This document shows positions 22,111 to 34,200 of a stretch of 64,000 nt of DNA, piece by piece. Positions within the stretch are counted from its first letter, which is position 1, and each line of letters opens with the position of its first letter. The DNA comes from Allolobophora icterica (lineage: Eukaryota > Annelida > Clitellata > Crassiclitellata > Lumbricidae), in contig OY744604.1 of NCBI GenBank assembly GCA_963556255.1, positions 73,960,736-74,024,735 on the forward strand, in the 5' to 3' direction. The notes beneath the pieces were generated by a model that ran no database searches, was not told where the DNA came from, and worked only from the letters and a program-made list of their open reading frames with translations. The position numbers were made by a program, and so were the translations under genes.

Positions 22111-22335
22111 TTAGTAGCATGCAGTTACTGAGATTTTGGTCCTGGATTTTCTGTGGATTATTTGCAAATGGAGGATCCATAGTTTTTGTAAGTGCATCAC
22201 GTAAGCAGGCTGAGAGAGATCTTCTGACCACTTTATTCCTTTTTTCTTTATGTTGATCATCCGAGAAAAACCTTGCTCAGATAAGTAGGAACTATGAAAT
22301 GAAACCAACTCTTTGATTGCTTTGCTCGCCAGCAT
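22111..22335 (-). pseudogene. hAT transposase C-terminal fragment
   Basis: Minus-strand frame with SSYLSEQGFSRM and INIKKK, resembling the hAT C-terminal dimerisation block (YLCE.GFS followed by IK.K). No DDE catalytic motifs remain. The fragment starts exactly at the nested inverted-repeat element at 22335. Confidence 0.65.
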
Positions 22336-22614
22336 GGGCGTCCGCAGGAATTTTTACAGGGGGCAAAATTTTTTACATGGCACAAAATTTTGTAGGAGGA
22401 GTAAAGTGACGTGTTTCCATATTCATGAACATAGAACACGTGACAACTTTAAAAATAAATAACTGTCAAGGACTTACCTAAATAATTAAGAGGTTTTTGC
22501 ATTTAAAATCGTGTTGGGCTGTTATAATAATCATAGTAATAAAAAGATTTTATTTTTGTAACATATTTGCAAAATTCGGTGGCAAATGCCCCCTTGCCCT
22601 CCTCCGGACGCCCA
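22335..22614. mobile_element. Nested MITE inside the hAT element
   Basis: A 280-bp block bounded by TGGGCGTCCGCAGGA and the inverse TCCGGACGCCCA, with GGGGGCA and TGCCCCC just inside. A target duplication is not convincing. It interrupts the hAT coding remnant. Confidence 0.6.
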
Positions 22615-23344
22615 CCTCTCCAGTGTATTGTAATGTTCCCCTTTGTATGTCTTAGCCCAGAACTGAGTTCTTGAGGATTGCTTGTACATAACTTTCTAGA
22701 TTTCTTCTTTCTCGTGTTTTTCTTGATTGGTTTACTAAAACTAGCAGTGGCAGAATCATTGTTTGCGTATTCACTATTGCTGGTGCTAGAACCCGTCTCA
22801 TTGCTACCAAAATTTGATTTCGCATGACCAGTAGAAGATTCGCAACATGTTCGCTTTATACTGATCAGTTTATCCTTTCCAAATGTTGCAATAATGGGTA
22901 AAAGTTAACATCGGCGCCATCGCAAACGTGTAGGGGTCTATGGTGTATAAGATAAACATCATGGCCACCTTAGATTACGATATAATAGAATAGATATTAT
23001 AAATGGATTGTTAGGAATTCTCACAGCCTACGTCCGCTAAGCTTCAAGTAAGTAAGTGTAATGTAGAAATGACGGGCGTAGGCTGTGAGAATTCGCGACA
23101 CACCAATTTTATCGCGACACACCAGCGACACACCAGGTTTACGCGACACACTGCCGGTCGATGCGCGACACACTAGTGTGTCGCGACACACCGGTTGAGA
23201 ACCACTGATCTATGGTATTATAGGCATGCTATGTAAGTAATGGCCTCATTCATTCTTTTGGTATACTTTCTTAATTGACCATCTCGCTGCAATGGCTTTA
23301 CACGAACCATAGAATATTTTTTCTGTGACGTCGCAGCTCTATCA

Positions 23345-23560
23345 GTGCTTGTAGTATTTTTGTGCGAGAGAGAGATAGAGAGGGATGGAGGCAGGGAGGC
23401 AGGAAGGCAGGGAGCAATGCAGGGAGGGAGGGAGGCATTAGGAAGGGAGGGAGAACAGGGAGGGAGGCAGGGAGGCAGGGAAGGAGGGAGGCATTAGGAA
23501 GGGAGGGAGGCAGGCAGGGAGGCAGAGAGGCAGAGAGGCAGGGAGGGATAAACATATGTC
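23345..23560. repeat. (GGGAGGCA)n-like minisatellite
   Basis: Purine-rich tandem GGGAGGCA and GGAAGGCA units with a longer-period duplication around GCATTAGGAAGGGAGGGAG. Open frames on both strands here are repeat artefacts. Confidence 0.9.
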
Positions 23561-23675
23561 GCGTGAGATATGCGGAGAGAGAGAGACAGAGTGAGACATA
23601 GAGATACGGTACGAGAGAGATCTGGAGAGACATCGAAGTGGAGAGCTGGACGAGGAAGGCAGATGGGTGCAGAGC

Positions 23676-24379
23676 CATAGGCGTAGACTCTGGGGGGTCA
23701 GCCGGGGCACGTGCCCCCCAATAATTGAGGAGCCGGGGCACGTGCCCCCCAATAATCGAGAGGAGTATTTCTTCAAATATTAAAATATTATGTTTCAATA
23801 TAGACAAATTTCTTCAGAAACAGAAAAACAGAGACAAAGAACTGAAATACTATCAGAAATTCATAATGAAAACAAGATTTATTTTTTTCTTCAATATCTT
23901 CAATTTAGAACAATTTACATGTACACAAAAAGCATTCATTTCATATGCATTACGTAACACCGGAAGCCTCTGAGGCTCGCTGATTGTCCAGACCAAAGGT
24001 GAAAAGAGCTTTTTTCGGTTTTTGGTTTAAAAAACACAAGAAAAGGAAAACCACAAAACATCTTTTTGTTTAAAAATTTTTGTTCTTATTCTTGTAGAAG
24101 TTATTTCAATAACATTGACTAAATGATTTTTAATTTTCGAAAATCGCAACTGAATTAAATTGAGTTTGAGCTCTTGTTCATACCAATTTCATGATTTTTG
24201 TGATCCAAAACCGAAAATCTTAAAAACAAATAAGCAAAACAACAAAAACCATAAAAACAAAAGAAAACGAAAAAACACACACAAAACAAAATAATTTTTC
24301 ATCTTGAAAAACTTGGTTTTTTGCACCTCTGGTCCAGACCCCATGCCCCACCAATATTTTGGACAAGTTTACGCCAGTG
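23676..24379. mobile_element. hAT-type MITE family A, copy 1
   Basis: Bounded by CATAGGCGTAGACT and the inverse of CACTGGCGTAAAC, with an exact 8-bp duplication TGCAGAGC at 23668-23675 and 24380-24387. Near the left end a GGGGCACGTGCCCCCC block is tandemly duplicated. The interior is AT-rich and noncoding. A short copy of the family lies at 43706-43837. Confidence 0.88.
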
Positions 24380-24998
24380 TGCAGAGCTGGTAGTTGCAGC
24401 GCATGACTATGCGGGCAGTTAGAGTTACACTTGCAATAAACAACTGAAACGACGGAAGAGGCATATTTGGGAGGTCGAATAACCTACGAAAAACCTCACA
24501 TTTCACGCTCTTGTTCTAGCTACCTGATTCTGGCGTCAAACCACTGTACCGATAAATAAGTGACTGTTGTAAGGACAATCGTGCAGTGTTGTGCTGTGCC
24601 GAGTTGGTTGCTTTCTGTGCTGACGATGTGTTACAATAAACTAGTGTCAGTATCGGCCTTAGGATATTTCGGGCCCTGTAGCCTACATATACTGTACATG
24701 CTCCCATGACGCAAGCCATTTTTTCATATCTAGTCATTTTATTTTAGTATATTTTAAAATGTACAACCAGTAAAATATAAAGTTAAAATATAATAGCGCT
24801 AATATCTTTTGAAACAAACTAAACTGTTGGTCCCATTTGACTTTCATTTTATTGATAAAAGAGAAGATTTAATTAAGCCATGATGTCATTGCTAGGTGTC
24901 ATGTTCATGTTAATTTTCTGTGACTTTTCAACCCATATGAAAATAAAACCTTGAGTTCGCTTAAGGTCGCGTTCTTTTGATGCACGTCCCGTTCTGTT

Positions 24999-25201
24999 CT
25001 AACCATTGGACAATGACAAATAGGAGATTTCGTCTGGAACTTGAATCATCCGACCTATAGCGGGCAACGACGTTGGAAAGTCCTTGTCAGGATTCGTTTC
25101 AGCCATGTCCCTTACTGGCTGCATCTCTCCGGCTGAAGTTGGACATGCCACAACCACTGGCTGGCAGTGTCTTTTCTGCTGTCGCTCGATCTGATCCATC
25201 G
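24999..25201 (-). CDS. Candidate cytoplasmic-tail exon with ITIM-like motif
   Basis: Minus-strand frame, 66 codons plus stop, preceded by a weak acceptor (CTGAAAAG). If spliced in phase 1 it would extend the SRCR/CUB receptor after its membrane exon. It ends with EISYLSLSNG; ISYLSL fits the (I/V/L/S)xYxx(L/I/V) inhibitory tyrosine motif. The polypyrimidine tract is poor and no donor linking it to 29788-29942 is strong, so it could also be a chance frame. It has no similarity to transposons that I recognise. Confidence 0.28.
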
Positions 25202-26476
25202 CTTTTCAGTCGACGTCATAACGACATAACGATGCGTTCCGTCTCGAACCATGGTTGTGGCCCTAGCGACGGAAGTCGCCCAGAGGTAGCACGAACTTAG
25301 TTATTGATTCACAGTAGTTCACCCGACAACCCTTTGAGATTCCAAGGCCATAAATCCGTCATCGACTATGTTACGTCTAGCGGTCTGAGGTATATCTGCA
25401 TTTAAGCTCTTGCATAAAACATCTTTATTCAACTAGATATTCAAGGATACAAATGTCTATTTGGCACAAAACAAAAGATTATTCTATTTATGCAAGAAAA
25501 ATCCGTGAAACGCGTGTTGAAATAGAAATATCGAGAAATTCATTGTACAAAACGTAAAACCACGAAACAACCAGCAATAATTACATTTGGCAGTCCGTTT
25601 GAAATTTTGTCAAACCGTACTTGCTCTGTTATTTGTATATTCCTTATCCAGATCAGCTAAACTTATCTTGCAGTTTGCAATACAGTGTAGCAATATTATC
25701 AAAGTGTTGAATCATTCATCCGCGTATTTATTCCCAATGTAAAAATATACGGTTCAAATTTAAGCAAACATGATTGAAACACTATACATATTACATAACC
25801 CTTGAAGCTGATAACGTTCTCAAGCAGGCTAGCCAAATTACTCTCGAGCTTTGTCCAATATCCTGATGAGGAACTAGTTGCACTCCATCAGATTTGCTGG
25901 ATGACAGTGCGTTCGTCCAGCATTTACAAGTTTAGGTCCCTCCTTAATGAATTCTTATTTTTTTGCAGAATGTTCAATGACTGCAAACTGAATGGCAAAT
26001 AATGAAAGTGTATGCAGAAAATTATAATTGAACAAGTTCTCTTCTAGAACGAAGATCCCGAAACCAAAGCTCAGACGTAACCTATTTAAAAAGCAATTAA
26101 GCTTCTATCAACGTAATAACAACTTCTGGTTGATATAACATAAATGTTGTTCGAAGTTTGTGCACTCTTACTAACCAGAATAACTATATGTCTATACTAC
26201 TGAGATACAAGTACTAGAAATTCAATCAAATTTTCAGCCGGAACGGCGTTCCGGGACCTTTTTCAGATACTAAAAATAATTTATTTATTTTAATAATAAA
26301 AATAATAATTTAGTTATTTTAATTTAATTTCAGTGTTTTAACTATTTTCAGTGTTTATTGAGACCCTTCCAAACCCTCAATCCCGTTTTTCTCAGCATTT
26401 TAGTCCGCCCATAATGATTCCGTTCCGGAACCTATTGTTCCGTTCCCGAACCTTTTTTCCCAGAAAAAGCACTGCT

Positions 26477-26757
26477 TTAAGTTATGCTTTCATAGTCATT
26501 GCTACTTTTGCTTGCAGAGTCTTTGCAGCTGATACTTTCATAGTAATTGCAACTTATGCTTTCATAGTAATTGTCATTTGTCTGGCTGGAGCTCGACTGC
26601 TGAATATGTTCGTATCTTCCTTCCTCTCTCTCAGCTTCATTCGGCTCAGCGCGTTGCGCACCAGGTGAAATATTACTCAGCTGGATTGTATGGGTGTAGT
26701 CACCTGAATCTTTAATCATATAAAGTTGAGTATTATTAACTTCAAACAAGAACTGTT
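26477..26757 (-). CDS. Candidate tyrosine-rich cytoplasmic-tail exon
   Basis: Minus-strand frame opened by a possible phase-1 acceptor (GATTCAG at 26758) and closed by TAA at 26477-26479. It encodes a hydrophilic, Ser/Asn-rich segment with a row of tyrosine motifs: QLYMI, GDYTHTI, GRYEHI, then NYYESISC twice in tandem and NDYESIT at the end. YESI and YEHI fit Yxx(I/L) signalling or sorting motifs. Position and strand suit the intracellular tail of the SRCR/CUB/EGF receptor, 3 kb downstream of its membrane exon. The splice sites are weak, so the exon is provisional. Confidence 0.42.
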
Positions 26758-27735
26758 CTGAATCATTTATACTGAATTTATTCTAGTTAAGTGTCATATT
26801 TCACAGGGTACATAGGTCAGACTATTATACATTCGCGGTTTGATCAAATGACCTCGTTGTAAAAGGTGCAGACCACTTGATGTGACCGTGTGAATTAAAT
26901 GAGAATGGCAGCTACTGTCAAGTTCGGTTCAACTATGCTTGTTGAAACAAATACTGTACGAGTTGACTTAACGACGTTTGTTCCAGTTATGTCCTGCTCG
27001 TCCGAGGCTGGAACGTGTCACAGTGAGAGTCTTAGGAAGAGTTCGTAGGAGATACGTCCTCCAAACATGATATTTACATCATTCTCTTAATATTACACCT
27101 CGGGCAATTCGTTGTCTTTGTCCTACAACTAAGCTATAAATGCATTCTTATCATCCATCGCAGACTGCTTTGCTTTGTTACTTTTAAATTATGTATAGGG
27201 ACTATACGTAGGTATGTCGTCGTTCCTCATCTTCGATGCACACCGTCAATGAACTTTGGGAACGTTGCTAGTTATGCATTCTGGTCCTGACACGGGCGCT
27301 AGATGAATGATATTTAACTTCTGATTAGTTTCCATTGAAAAGGGGCTACATTAAATTCCAATTAAAACTACAATTACAACAACCCATCTATGCATAATAT
27401 TATGTATGCATTCATGTACAAAGATAGTATATGAGATAAGAAGCGAACGTTTTCACGTTTCATAAAGCGATGGATTTTTTGATCGAATCTTTTGCAGAGA
27501 ATTTGTATCAGATGCTGTCTTGTTTGATACAAATTACTTATCTTCAAATTTATGCAAGACAGTTTTATACTATTTGGATTGACTTTGCTGGTCCGTCAGG
27601 CTTTTAACACGCCACCTACCTTAATTATCTAATCTGAAACGATTTAAGAAGCAATTGCAAAATCTGTTTGGAGCAATACAATACAATACAATTTTCGTTT
27701 AAATTTTGATAAATATAGGCTGTCACAGACGCAAC
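26758..27735. other. Unassigned stretch
   Basis: About 980 bp of AT-rich sequence between the candidate tail exon and a LINE relic. I see no coding exon or clear repeat in it. Confidence 0.4.
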
Positions 27736-29220
27736 TTGTTAACAATTTTCATTAATGAATGTTCCTAAAGAGAACTCGAGAAATAAAATTTGGGTCGTCT
27801 TTGTCGTCTTTGTATGGCAGGTTAAAGTCGTGTGTCCGGGTGCGGAGGTGGCAGTGACTTTGCCGGGTTGTTGGAAAAAATTGTAGAAGGACGTGAGTTG
27901 GGTCGGCAATGATAGCTTTGAACAGGCTTTCATCAGCCGTGTCGGCCAGTGCTTCTAGACCCGAGGCCGACGGGGGAAGTGTGATTCTCCTTACAGATTT
28001 TATTTTAGTTATAGTTACAGTTATAGTTAATGGTTTTTTATTTTAGTTATAGTTACAGTTTTAGTTAGTATTATTTTTTAGTTATAGTTATAGTTATAGT
28101 TACTGGACTTTTATTTTAGTTAATTTTAGTTAGTGCATAATTACAAGTGACCCCCTAAGGCACTCCTCCTGGTCCATATATTATGGGGTCATCGATTAAT
28201 TATGTCAGCAAATTTAGGCAATTTTTGATCTCCTCCCCTTGTCATCAACTGTCAAACATTCAAGGATCCCCTAAAAAAATTATGTCAAAGAAAATTTCCC
28301 CACCGTTAGAATATTTCTATGACTCTAACATGCAAAAAACTGAAATTGCCAAAAAACAAAACGTTGTTATTCAGATTTTAATTTGATACTTAATGGCTGC
28401 AGTACTTGTGTAATCACTGTCTGTAACAGATATTTTATGGATTTTTCCCATTAAAAAATACGATCTCGTTTTCTTTTAAATGTGTATTCAATTTGTTTTT
28501 CATTATGAACATTTCTAATTTGAACATGATAACTTTTTTTTAAGAAAATTAAAATCAAAACAAGTTTCTCACTCCAAAATTAACAATCGAAAGAAAAAAT
28601 TATCTTTCCATCAAAAAGACACTCGAAATATTAGATTTTCGAAAAGAAACCAGAATATTCGGAAGGAGAATATGCAGCAGATTTTCTCATTTTATCTCGG
28701 AACAATTAACAGGATAGTTTATAACGAATAAAATATCGCGTTTGATTAAATTCGCCATGTTTATCGATATTGCACTTTTTTATTTCATTAACGAAAATAG
28801 CGATGAATTTTCGTTAGTGTTATTTTCGTTTTAGTTATAGTTATAGTCAATGATATTTTTTAGTTACAGTTATAGTTATCGTTAACGAAATCATTTTTGG
28901 TTCGTTAACAAACATTTTCGTTATCGTTAACGTTAACGAGAATCACACTGGACGGGGGAAGAAAACCACTTCTTCGCATTCTTCTGTCTTTTGCGCGAGT
29001 GAAATCCCACCATGCCGGGGATGCGTACATGAGTGAGGCTATCGTTGTCATTTTTGCCACATCATGTATGGCCCCAGGTTGAAGACCATGCGAACGGAGA
29101 ACTCTTAATGCGTATAATGATGAAGCACAGGAGGAGAGAACTCCGTCAAGGTGGCTGGACATGTTGAGGTCCGCTCCGATGGTAACTCCTAGCACTTTCA
29201 TGGAACCCACCCGCTCTGGG
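27736..29220 (-). mobile_element. LINE 3' relic split by a MITE
   Basis: Minus-strand frame 28960-29210 encodes the end of a LINE reverse transcriptase (VLGVTIGADLNMSSHL, then SLYALRVLRSHGLQPGA, then ASLMYASPAWWDFT). After the MITE at 27978-28950, the C-terminal tail resumes at about 27930-27740. Both pieces are degenerate. A related plus-strand tail lies at 53215-53410. Confidence 0.75.
27978..28950. mobile_element. hAT-type MITE inserted in LINE
   Basis: The ends are AGTGTGATTCTCC and GAGAATCACACTG, with GACGGGGGA duplicated at 27969-27977 and 28951-28959. The interior is made of TTAGTTATAGTTA-type repeats at both ends in opposite sense. It is noncoding. Confidence 0.82.
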
Positions 29221-29787
29221 GGACAGAGGCCCGTCCCTGCCTTCTATCCGTATCTATCATTTCTCGGGTATTTGAAGGGTTTAGTTTGAGGTTATTTGCC
29301 ATAGCCCAATAGGAAATATGGATAAATTCCTTAACTGTAAATTTCTCAAATTTTACTGTTATAATATAATATTATTATTGTTTGCAAGCACTAGTATCCT
29401 GGTTTTTCTCAGTATTATAGAAATGGAACTGTACATTTACATACTTTATTTTCTACTATCCTTTAATGTACAGTTGTACATGTAAAATAGCTCATTCGGG
29501 TATCTTGGGTTCTCGTGGTGCAGAGAACAGTGCAACATTTATAAGATACATCATGAATTAGACTTAATTTATCGTTTGAATCCCGGCAAATTGTATCGTA
29601 CCGGTACACAATATGTGAAATATGACATTTCGCATTTTAGATCAATAGAAGAGTGTTGTCATCGTTTTTGTTGTTGATGATGCTGATGATTTTGATGACG
29701 AGAATGATGAAAATATATGATTATAATAAACCACTTATAATAAACTTAATGATGATGATGATGACGCTGATGTACAGATGTATCCCA

Positions 29788-29942
29788 TCATGTATGTATC
29801 AAGTGACTTAATAAAATGTGCATGTAATTGCCTTGTTTTGTCTTGCAGCTCTTGTAGATCATCAGTGATATCACGACTAGAAAGCCGAGTCCAACCAGAA
29901 CTCCAAAAACCGATAGCAGGATCCATGGCGTACCACTTGGCT
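29788..29942 (-). CDS. Transmembrane exon of SRCR/CUB/EGF receptor
   Basis: After an acceptor (AATTCTCGCAG) the minus-strand sequence, in phase 1, encodes a short linker PSGTPW, a hydrophobic span of about 23 residues (ILLSVFGVLVGLGFL and onward to SLMI) and a stop-transfer YKSCKTK. Phase 1 matches the donor of the preceding EGF exon (33705). Orientation is type I: modules outside, basic residues inside. Read through, the frame stops at 29788-29790 after about 20 more residues, giving a short tail. A non-consensus donor within the exon (AAG followed by GCAATT, or TTAA followed by GTCACT) could instead lead to the tail exons downstream. Confidence 0.68.
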
Positions 29943-29997
29943 CTGCGAGAATTCACAAACAAGTTACATGTATATGTTACTTTATTCATGCAGTTTG

Positions 29998-30132
29998 TAC
30001 CTCAATGTGTGTATGCGTGTATGCATGTATGCATGCGTGTATGTGTGTACGCGTGTATGCGTTTATGTATGTATGTATATATGCATAAATGTTTGTATGT
30101 ATATCTGTATGGATGTATGTATGTGTGCATGC
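29998..30132. repeat. (TGTATGTA/TGCA)n microsatellite
   Basis: Tandem TGTATG and CATGTATG steps with variants. Apparent Met/Tyr/Cys/Val-rich frames are repeat artefacts. Confidence 0.9.
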
Positions 30133-31187
30133 TTAGTGTATTTTACCACTTTGTTATGAATATAAGCTTGGCTTCAAGGCGTAGAATATACTAACGTGAC
30201 CAGCTTCTGAGTCTACGATGGACAGGGCCTTCATTGAACCCCTGCACCTGCGTACTCATAAACTCATCAGTAAAAGCCACAGCAAGTGACGCTGATGCAG
30301 GGATGGCAAGCGGCATCACCCGGCTTCGACGTACTCTGGCATCGATGGCACTGGCATCGCCATTATCTCTGGCAATCGCTCTGTACACCGACATTTACAC
30401 CGTCCACCCGAGTGCCTACGACAGACGCCGAACTTCACAGAGTCTGTCAGAGTTCTTGCTCACTTACGACCAGAGCGCCATGTCCGTCAGCCGGCAAAAA
30501 CTCAACTGCGCGACTTTCAATTTACGCTATTTGTCCAAGAGCTTGAGGCGCTAAAAGAGCTGGCTTCAGACCTGGATATTCCTGTTCTTTACTTGACTGA
30601 GACCTGGCTCGACGACGACTCTGTCGAACTCAGATGACTACGGACACAGGGCTACCAGCTGACGGAGCGCGCTCGGCTTAGGCAGCCTCAGAATAACACG
30701 CGCACGGGAAAGAACTTGAAACATGGCGGGGTTGCCATCACTGCTCCAACTGAAATCCGCTTGACCTAAGTAAACGTCGGCAACCCGCAGTCCTTCGAAA
30801 ATCTGTGTGCACAACTGCACATGTCAACAGCAAAGGATCGTTAGTTGTCAGCCTGCTGCTGCATCGTCCTGGGTCTAGAGCTGCCACCCAGGACTTCTTC
30901 AGTGAGCTTTCCTCCATGCTGGAAAGTCCGGCGGTATTGATGGACCCTGTGATCGTCACGGGCGATATCAACATCCGCCTTGATCGTCCGTCCGACCCAC
31001 CGTGTACCCAGTTTCTTAACATCATAGTGTCGTTTGGTTTCACTAACCATGCCAATTAACCAACGCATGACCAGAGAGGCATTCTAGATGCTGTTATAAC
31101 TAGGAGTGACCGCACAGCTCCAAATATAGGTGTGATCGACACCGATGTGTCGGACCATCGACTCATCAAATCTAAGGTTGGCTCAGC

Positions 31188-31345
31188 CTTTCATTCGCTC
31201 TAGGGTGACTGTAAAATTGAGCGGTAGGAGAGATGGGCGCCTTGTATGGCTTCCGTATACAGTTAAATTCGACTCCTGTCAAACTTGTATCGTCTGTTGC
31301 TAATATATCAGGTTGAGTGGCGCCATAGAAAGTACTGTAAATGTA
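31188..31345 (+). mobile_element. SINE fragment, family B copy 1
   Basis: Shares with 35710-35860 the blocks CAGCCTT-CATTCGCT, GGGCGCC-TG-TGGCT-CCGTATA and ATTCGACTCCTGT. The tRNA-like head seen in the other copy is missing, so this copy is 5'-truncated. Confidence 0.6.
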
Positions 31346-31575
31346 AGTGTAAATCTCCGAAATTTCTCAGCGCCACAAAAAGGCCACGTCAGAGAGACCA
31401 GCTTAATCTCCAGCGCTATATCAAATCAAGTCCGCAATAGCCATGTCCGCCGTGTCCGTTTCGGTGCCAGGTCAGAGTCCGGGAGGTCAAGCAGAGGAGA
31501 CAGCAGGGTGCTACGATGGTAATCGGCGATGATGGCGGTTGTGTGGTGGCGCAGGAATGGAATTGAACTGTGCCA

Positions 31576-31782
<207 letters not shown>

Positions 31783-33345
31783 GACCAGAAGAAAGGAGCG
31801 CGACGCCTAGAGCGCCGTGTCCACTGTTCCAAGACTGAGGCGGCCAGATCTTTGCATCGTGCAGATTGGCTTGAAGGGCCTAGGCAGTACCGCTAGACCT
31901 TAAGCACCAGATGCTTCGAATTCTACAATCCAGATCCAGCGTTCTGCAGCTGGCAAAATGTGGCAAACTATTGATAAGGTGCTTGGTAGGGTAGCTGACG
32001 AATTCCATCACTTTTCTTTGACAAGAAAGTGTCTGATGTGAGAGAGTCCACTGCCAACGCTGCGGACCCAACCTACTTAACTACATCTCACTGTTTACTT
32101 TCATTCTCGCCTGTTTCCGTGGGTGACATTCTGTGGCTCATCCAGTGCTATCCAAACAGGCAGTCTACGGCCGACCCGCTACCTACGTGGCTGCTAAAGG
32201 AATGCGCTGGTACGATTGCCCCATTTGTCACAAAACTGATAAACCCTTCCATCTCAACTGGCAGAGTTCCAACGGTCTTCAAAGTCGCAACCATTACTCC
32301 GCTACCAAAGAAACCTGGCCTAGACACCGCGGACGCAAAACGCTATCAGCCAATCTTCAAACTGTCTGTCCTGTCTAAAATGTTGGAACGGGTTGTATCT
32401 AGGCAACTTGTTAATTACCTCAACATCAACCAGTTGTTCCCAGACAGACAGTCGGCACACCGCGCTTTCCATTAAACTGAGACGGGGTTCGCATATATTC
32501 TCTCTGACATTCGTCTAGCGATTGCCTCTGGAAACTTCTTTCTCTTCTGGACCTGTCTGCCGCATATGACACAGTCGACCACAACATTCTGCCCCAGCGA
32601 CTGCATCTATCCATTGACGTGTCATCCACTGCGCTAGAGCGGATGACGTCCTACTTTTCAGGCAGAGAGCAATATGTCTGCCGCGCCGTCTATTCCTTCA
32701 CAGCGACTATCATTACGTATGGCGTTCCTCAAGGAAGTCCTGGAACCCATTCTTTTCCTTCTTTATACTGCCGACATCTTAGGCATAATATCCAATCACG
32801 GTCTGCATGGTCATCTCTACGCGGATGACTCACAGGTCTATGGCTTCAGGTTTCCATTCTGTTTCCACGAGCTGCATCAGTGACATCGCTGACTGGGTGA
32901 AATGCAATCGATTGCAGCTAGATTCATCGAAGTCAGAATTTCTCTGGTGCTTGTCCTCACGCAGAGTTGAAAAATTAGATCGCAGCCCTTTGGTTGGTGC
33001 GGATGCTGTCGAGCCAAAGAACGAGGTTCGCGATCTCGGCCTTTACCTCGACAGAGACCTATCAATGACGTCACACATCACAGGGCTCGTGAGGAACAGC
33101 TTCGGAAACCTGAGACAGCTGAGGGCTGTTTCTCGGTCTCTCACACAGGATGTGACTCGCCATCTGGTGCAAAGTTTAATCCTGAGTCGAATCGATTACT
33201 GCAATGTCGTCTTTGTTGTGATCTATTTGTGCCAGCATCTAAAACTAAAACGGGCGTTCGGGCCTTTAGGGCAGCCGGCCTACGTGCTTGGAATAGTCTT
33301 CCAGCGCCTAATCAGGATGCTAAAGGCTGTACTTGCTATCTAACT

Positions 33346-33704
33346 CTTAGCATTTGAACTGAAGGTGTAAAGCATCCTAGAAGTAACTTGCTGCCGACGA
33401 TGCTATAGAAATTGTCGTAATTACAATTACAATTGCAAAGTATGTATGCATGTGCATGCATGCACATCGAAAATTATTTATTGCGCACTCTAGGACAAAA
33501 GCTACTGATGGCGGTGCAGGCATTTCATTTAAATAGCTGAAGTGGTATTGCTTGCTGCATTGATGATGTTAATTAGGCCTAATGGTGGTACTGTTAGACT
33601 TGTGTTGCAGGTGATGGTAACGGCTAAATCACTGGTGGCATAGACGGAGATTGTAGTCAGCGATCGTGGTTGTGTGTCAGTCTAGCAAGAAATAGAATTC
33701 TTAC
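33346..33704. other. Intron sequence
   Basis: About 360 bp of unremarkable intron sequence between the LINE relic and the second EGF exon; nothing recognised. Confidence 0.5.
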
Positions 33705-33784
33705 TTTCTATCACTTCATATTTCGTTTGACCACTTTCTCCGGTATGCTTCTCACACCTGAGCCCTCCATAACCAACCTGACAC
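33705..33784 (-). CDS. EGF-like domain, second exon
   Basis: An 80-nt minus-strand exon with acceptor TATGTTTTAG and donor GTAAGA. It encodes CQVGYGGLRCEKHTGESG, the last two cysteines and the glycine/aromatic signature of an EGF-like module, followed by a short polar linker. It begins in phase 2, matching the AT left by the exon at 35335-35440, and ends in phase 1, matching the membrane exon downstream. Confidence 0.82.
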
Positions 33785-34200
33785 CTAAAACATAAAACTC
33801 ATCGAGTTATCGTAAGTACATACGGGAATCTAATTAGGTAGGCCTACCTACCCTGGGTTACATTCACTTTGAGTGATTTTGTCCGTTAAAATTCTACGTC
33901 CCACTGTATGGCTTTATCCGCCTGAGATTCTTAACTATGTTCTCCTCTTCAGGAACAATCATGAGGACCCTACAAACTCGAGATAACAAAATTTTTATAT
34001 GAGTGAAATCCGTTCAAAAAAACTTATATTCCATCGTCTTTTTTCAATTTTCTACAGCAATTTATTTGTGAATAGTGGATAGCTACTGTGTCCTTTCACT
34101 TTATGCCTGTAAGTGTTATTTTATTTGATTGCTACAGATACGAGCGCTTTGGTGGTGTCCACAAAGGCGTTTAAGAGATGCATATTAATTCACATACATC

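Larger units (their letters stand above)
21924..23207. mobile_element. Non-autonomous hAT element with ATCTATGG duplication
   Basis: The ends are CAGTGGTTCTCAACC and its inverse, a classic hAT terminal repeat, with a perfect 8-bp duplication ATCTATGG at 21916-21923 and 23208-23215. Subterminal CGACACACC motifs are repeated at both ends. A fragment of hAT transposase C-terminus remains (22111-22335). The 1284-bp length and missing catalytic core make it a deletion derivative. Confidence 0.92.

Noticed and set aside
23298..23807. Large Ser/Pro/Leu frame on the minus strand
   Set aside because: It crosses the GGGAGGCA minisatellite and a MITE boundary; no conserved domain.
26220..26470. MITE suggested by CCGGAACGGCGTTCCGG and GATTCCGTTCCGGAACC
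   Set aside because: The words are suggestive, but inverted termini and a target duplication could not be aligned convincingly.
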